The notes under the pieces: model-generated
Database searches by the model: none
What the model saw: the letters and a program-made list of their open reading frames with translations, nothing else
Told to the model about the DNA's origin: nothing
In this document: positions 61,494 to 64,000 of the stretch, one piece after another
Position numbering within the stretch: the stretch's first letter is position 1
How the letters are laid out: the number at the start of each line of letters is the position of its first letter
Assembly: GCA_900239685.1 (NCBI GenBank)
Contig: OENT01000419.1
Location: forward strand, 55,498 to 119,497
From: Rotaria macrura
Taxonomy: Eukaryota > Rotifera > Eurotatoria > Philodinida > Philodinidae
Direction: 5' to 3'
Length of the DNA stretch: 64,000 nt
Position numbers and translations under genes: made by a program

Positions 61494-63510
61494 GCTACGC
61501 AAATCGTGGGGCTGATTCTCGCGGTGCACTCAAAGATTTTTTCCTAATGAATCCTTTATAATTTTTTGTAATAGATTTTCTACCTAAATCTTTTCCTTTG
61601 TTTATCAATAGTTCTAAAATTTCTTTAATAAAAAGCTACTTTATAAATCTTTTGTTGTTTTTTGTATTATAATAACTTGTTTTTGATCGAATGATCTATT
61701 TTTAAATAGATTTTATTTCATTAAGTTATTAACAGTGCCTTTGAAGCAGTGTGCTATTAATCACAGACGTACGCTAGCGACATTTCTCATGCGTCAATAC
61801 TTTTTGCTATGCAATTTCCCTACTTGAAAGAGGGTTGCTCCATTTCTCATTGAAGGATTAACTTTTTAGTGTGGACCGCTGTTGAATTTAAAAAAAGTTA
61901 ATTCGGTCGAAATTTTGGTGTGTTTGGGGTCTAAATCTAAGTATCCCTTAATCCTCTATTGTAACCAGCTGGCACATAGATTGATCTCTCAATAGTTATC
62001 CTTCATTTGTGTAATTCGTTTCTGCTTACTTTACTCAATATGATAGTAGATCAATTCATTTCTTGTTCAAGTCAAATTTCTCTCGAAAATAAAAGATATA
62101 CAAAATATTAGATTCATTTTTATCGAATAAAATGATCTTTTGTTTTGATGAATGATAATTGACCAATTAGTATTGATCGGTTGTATTGTCTTGAGTTGTG
62201 AAAATTATCCAGTCAGATGCATTCACTCAAATCATTAATCGATTTCGATGATATTAAATTCCTTGACGTTTGTATAGGAGGTTGAAATTTTCCGTTTGTG
62301 ATAATCTTTTTTAAGAAGTTATACATAGAAATTATCAAAATGATCTGTGCAGGAATTCGTCGGATAAAATTTAGTAATAAAACCGATTCTGAACTTCAGA
62401 TTATTAATATTTTGTTTCATCGTTTTGTTTTTAATTCTATCGAACTTCGAGAATAACTGTGAACGAGAGTGTGACTGTGAAATTCGATGGTTTGTTCACG
62501 TATTCGTTATTGTAGATAACCACAGCCCATGATTCAGGTTTTTATTAAAAACCCGTCATAAATTGAGATTGACGAAATTCTAAAGAGCTAGGAAGATGTT
62601 CTAAGGAAAACAATGACTTTTCGTGGAACTGTCGCGCACATATATGTCCTGAAATCGGTTTTATTTCTTAATCAGTAATCATCATATTCGTATATGCATA
62701 CTGCTAGTAACATCTGTTTTAAAATATTGCACGGGAACAACTTTTCGTAACCGTACCCACGGATTGCAGTACTCTAATATGTTTTTCTCTCCTAGTCACT
62801 ATGTCCTTCTCTGTACTAAACTTTGCACAGGAAAACTTCAGCTGATGTGCTATCTTTTTATTCTAGTGCTCAGTTTATAAAATATTCAACTAAACCGATT
62901 AATTGGTATGTATGAGAAAGGTCGAAGAAAAAAATGTCCAAAACTAAGATCTTCATGTTCTGCATGAATAATTATTTTTGTTCAACACAACTGTATTCAC
63001 TTGTATGAAATAAAGAGCCTTATCAAAAAATTTATTTTGTTTCGTTTATGTGTCTGCATGGCGAGAAAATTATAATAAAAAAAGCAATGAAATATCATAT
63101 TGGTGTTGATTTATTTGTGAAGATTTTGAAAATTATATGATGAACAATATGAAGGGAAAGTTCACATTTGAAAAATTTGACAGACGACCCGCAACGGCTG
63201 ATCCGAGTGGCGGATGTCTTTGGATCAAATCGGAAAACTAACAGATCCGATAGTAATCCTTTGGAAGTTGTCTGATTGACCTTGGTCCCTGACGGAATAT
63301 CAAGCATTCCGTTAAGTTTCGCCAGGATCCTGGTGGAATTCTTGGCATCTGATTGGGCAGCTTCGTCCTGGGCTATCATAGACGTTTGCCAATATATCTG
63401 TCTAAAGATCATGAGGTTTGATACAAAAAGCTTTATTATCTATTTACAAGAACAAAATGGGATTAATACGTTCGAACGATGACTATAATCTTTATCAATT
63501 AATCAAAAGC
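61494..63510. other. No supported gene; one doubtful minus ORF
   Basis: The 105-codon minus frame at 63095-63412 has no clear family but is compositionally more protein-like and GC-richer than its surroundings (…QSDAKNSTRILAKLNGMLD…). It could be a fragment of a repeat-encoded or duplicated gene. Nothing else was recognised. Confidence 0.3.
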
Positions 63511-63660
63511 CAAGGGGGGAAAAGCTGATTCTGTGAATCTATGATTCTATTGAACCTATTGATTCTAATTAGATTTAAGTGAGTCTATTGATTCTATTTG
63601 ATTCTATTTGATTCTATTTTACTCCACTGAATCTATTTGATTCTATCTGACTCTGCTAGC
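63511..63660. mobile_element. Half-element with GATTCTATTT array
   Basis: It begins CAAGGGGGGAAAAGCTGATTC, clearly related to the ends of the MITE at 49062-49461. It continues as tandem, degenerate GATTCTATTT/GAATCTATTT units of about 10-11 bp to about 63655. No right-hand terminal repeat is present, so it is truncated or has been overgrown by the tandem array. Confidence 0.5.
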
Positions 63661-64000
63661 AATATGATGCTCCAAGTCATTTCAGATCCCTCTAGAATTT
63701 TTAAAATATTCACACAAAAACATATTGAAACATGCCATAGATGAAACAAGATCCAGAAATGATTGAATAATTAGACTTTTAAAACAGAGCAGTTTAGATA
63801 TTTCTTCTTATTTTCATTTAAAACAAAGTTTATGAGTTTTCCATAACGTGATTCAAACGATCCGATGACAATTTATATTTTTCATCTATCAAGTCCCAAA
63901 TTGCAGTACTTTTATGAAGATATTTTCTGTTACCATTAATGTTTACTAAAAAACTCTTAAGTGTAGCATCTTTGGTGCTAAAATGTGAAACTCACATAAA
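63661..64000. other. Nothing recognised
   Basis: AT-rich window end without ORF, repeat or RNA gene. Confidence 0.4.

Overview
The window looks like AT-rich nuclear DNA of a small invertebrate, most likely a bdelloid rotifer. Coding genes are split by GT-AG introns, some only about 60-200 bp and others of several kb filled with transposon debris. The gene content fits as well: an Argonaute, a decayed ADP-ribosyltransferase/TPR gene of a kind I associate with rotifers, a decayed NHL-repeat gene, and an ABC half-transporter that resembles a bacterial family. The species assignment is an inference from remembered family resemblance; no search was run.

Layout. Positions 15-4705 (+) carry an unrecognised 520-residue gene in eight exons, one of them only 11 nt, with a 2.76 kb intron. 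Around 5951-6424 (-) is a small secreted glycoprotein. A tiny three-exon gene lies at 13022-13379 (-). From 14.6 to 20.7 kb the DNA is dominated by non-autonomous DNA transposons: two hAT-type elements, an NHL pseudogene (17769-19989, -) with an intron almost wholly made of a third hAT-like element, and a 470 bp long inverted repeat. From 20.7 to 29.9 kb there are only gene fragments. 29932-34691 (-) is the best gene in the window: a 15-exon Argonaute of 1244 residues with all four catalytic residues, preceded by a disordered region made of fourteen 18-residue repeats. About 10 kb of mostly empty DNA follows. 44864-52450 (+) is a three-exon ABC transporter (599 residues) of the SbmA/BacA/YddA type, whose large introns hold further transposable elements. 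52742-55718 (-) is a heavily frameshifted ADP-ribosyltransferase + kinesin-light-chain-like TPR pseudogene. The last 8 kb hold inverted-repeat elements, a PIF/Harbinger transposase fragment and gene remnants.

The most striking pattern is a set of short non-autonomous elements (14650-15299, 15767-16548, 19125-19920, 37276-37740, 49062-49461, 50667-50961, 61148-61491, and a half copy at 63511). Each has terminal inverted repeats, several have matching 8-bp target duplications, and each is filled with degenerate copies of its own short motif (GGGTA, ACCGGT, GGTACC, AACTCC, TTCGCG, GTATACG and so on), often a 6-bp palindrome. They look like a family of hAT-like elements (one probably of a different, TA-duplicating type) whose interiors have been taken over by subterminal repeats. 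The window thus combines a slicer-type Argonaute with several long inverted repeats and many small transposons. That fits a small-RNA-defended genome, but no functional link can be shown from sequence alone.
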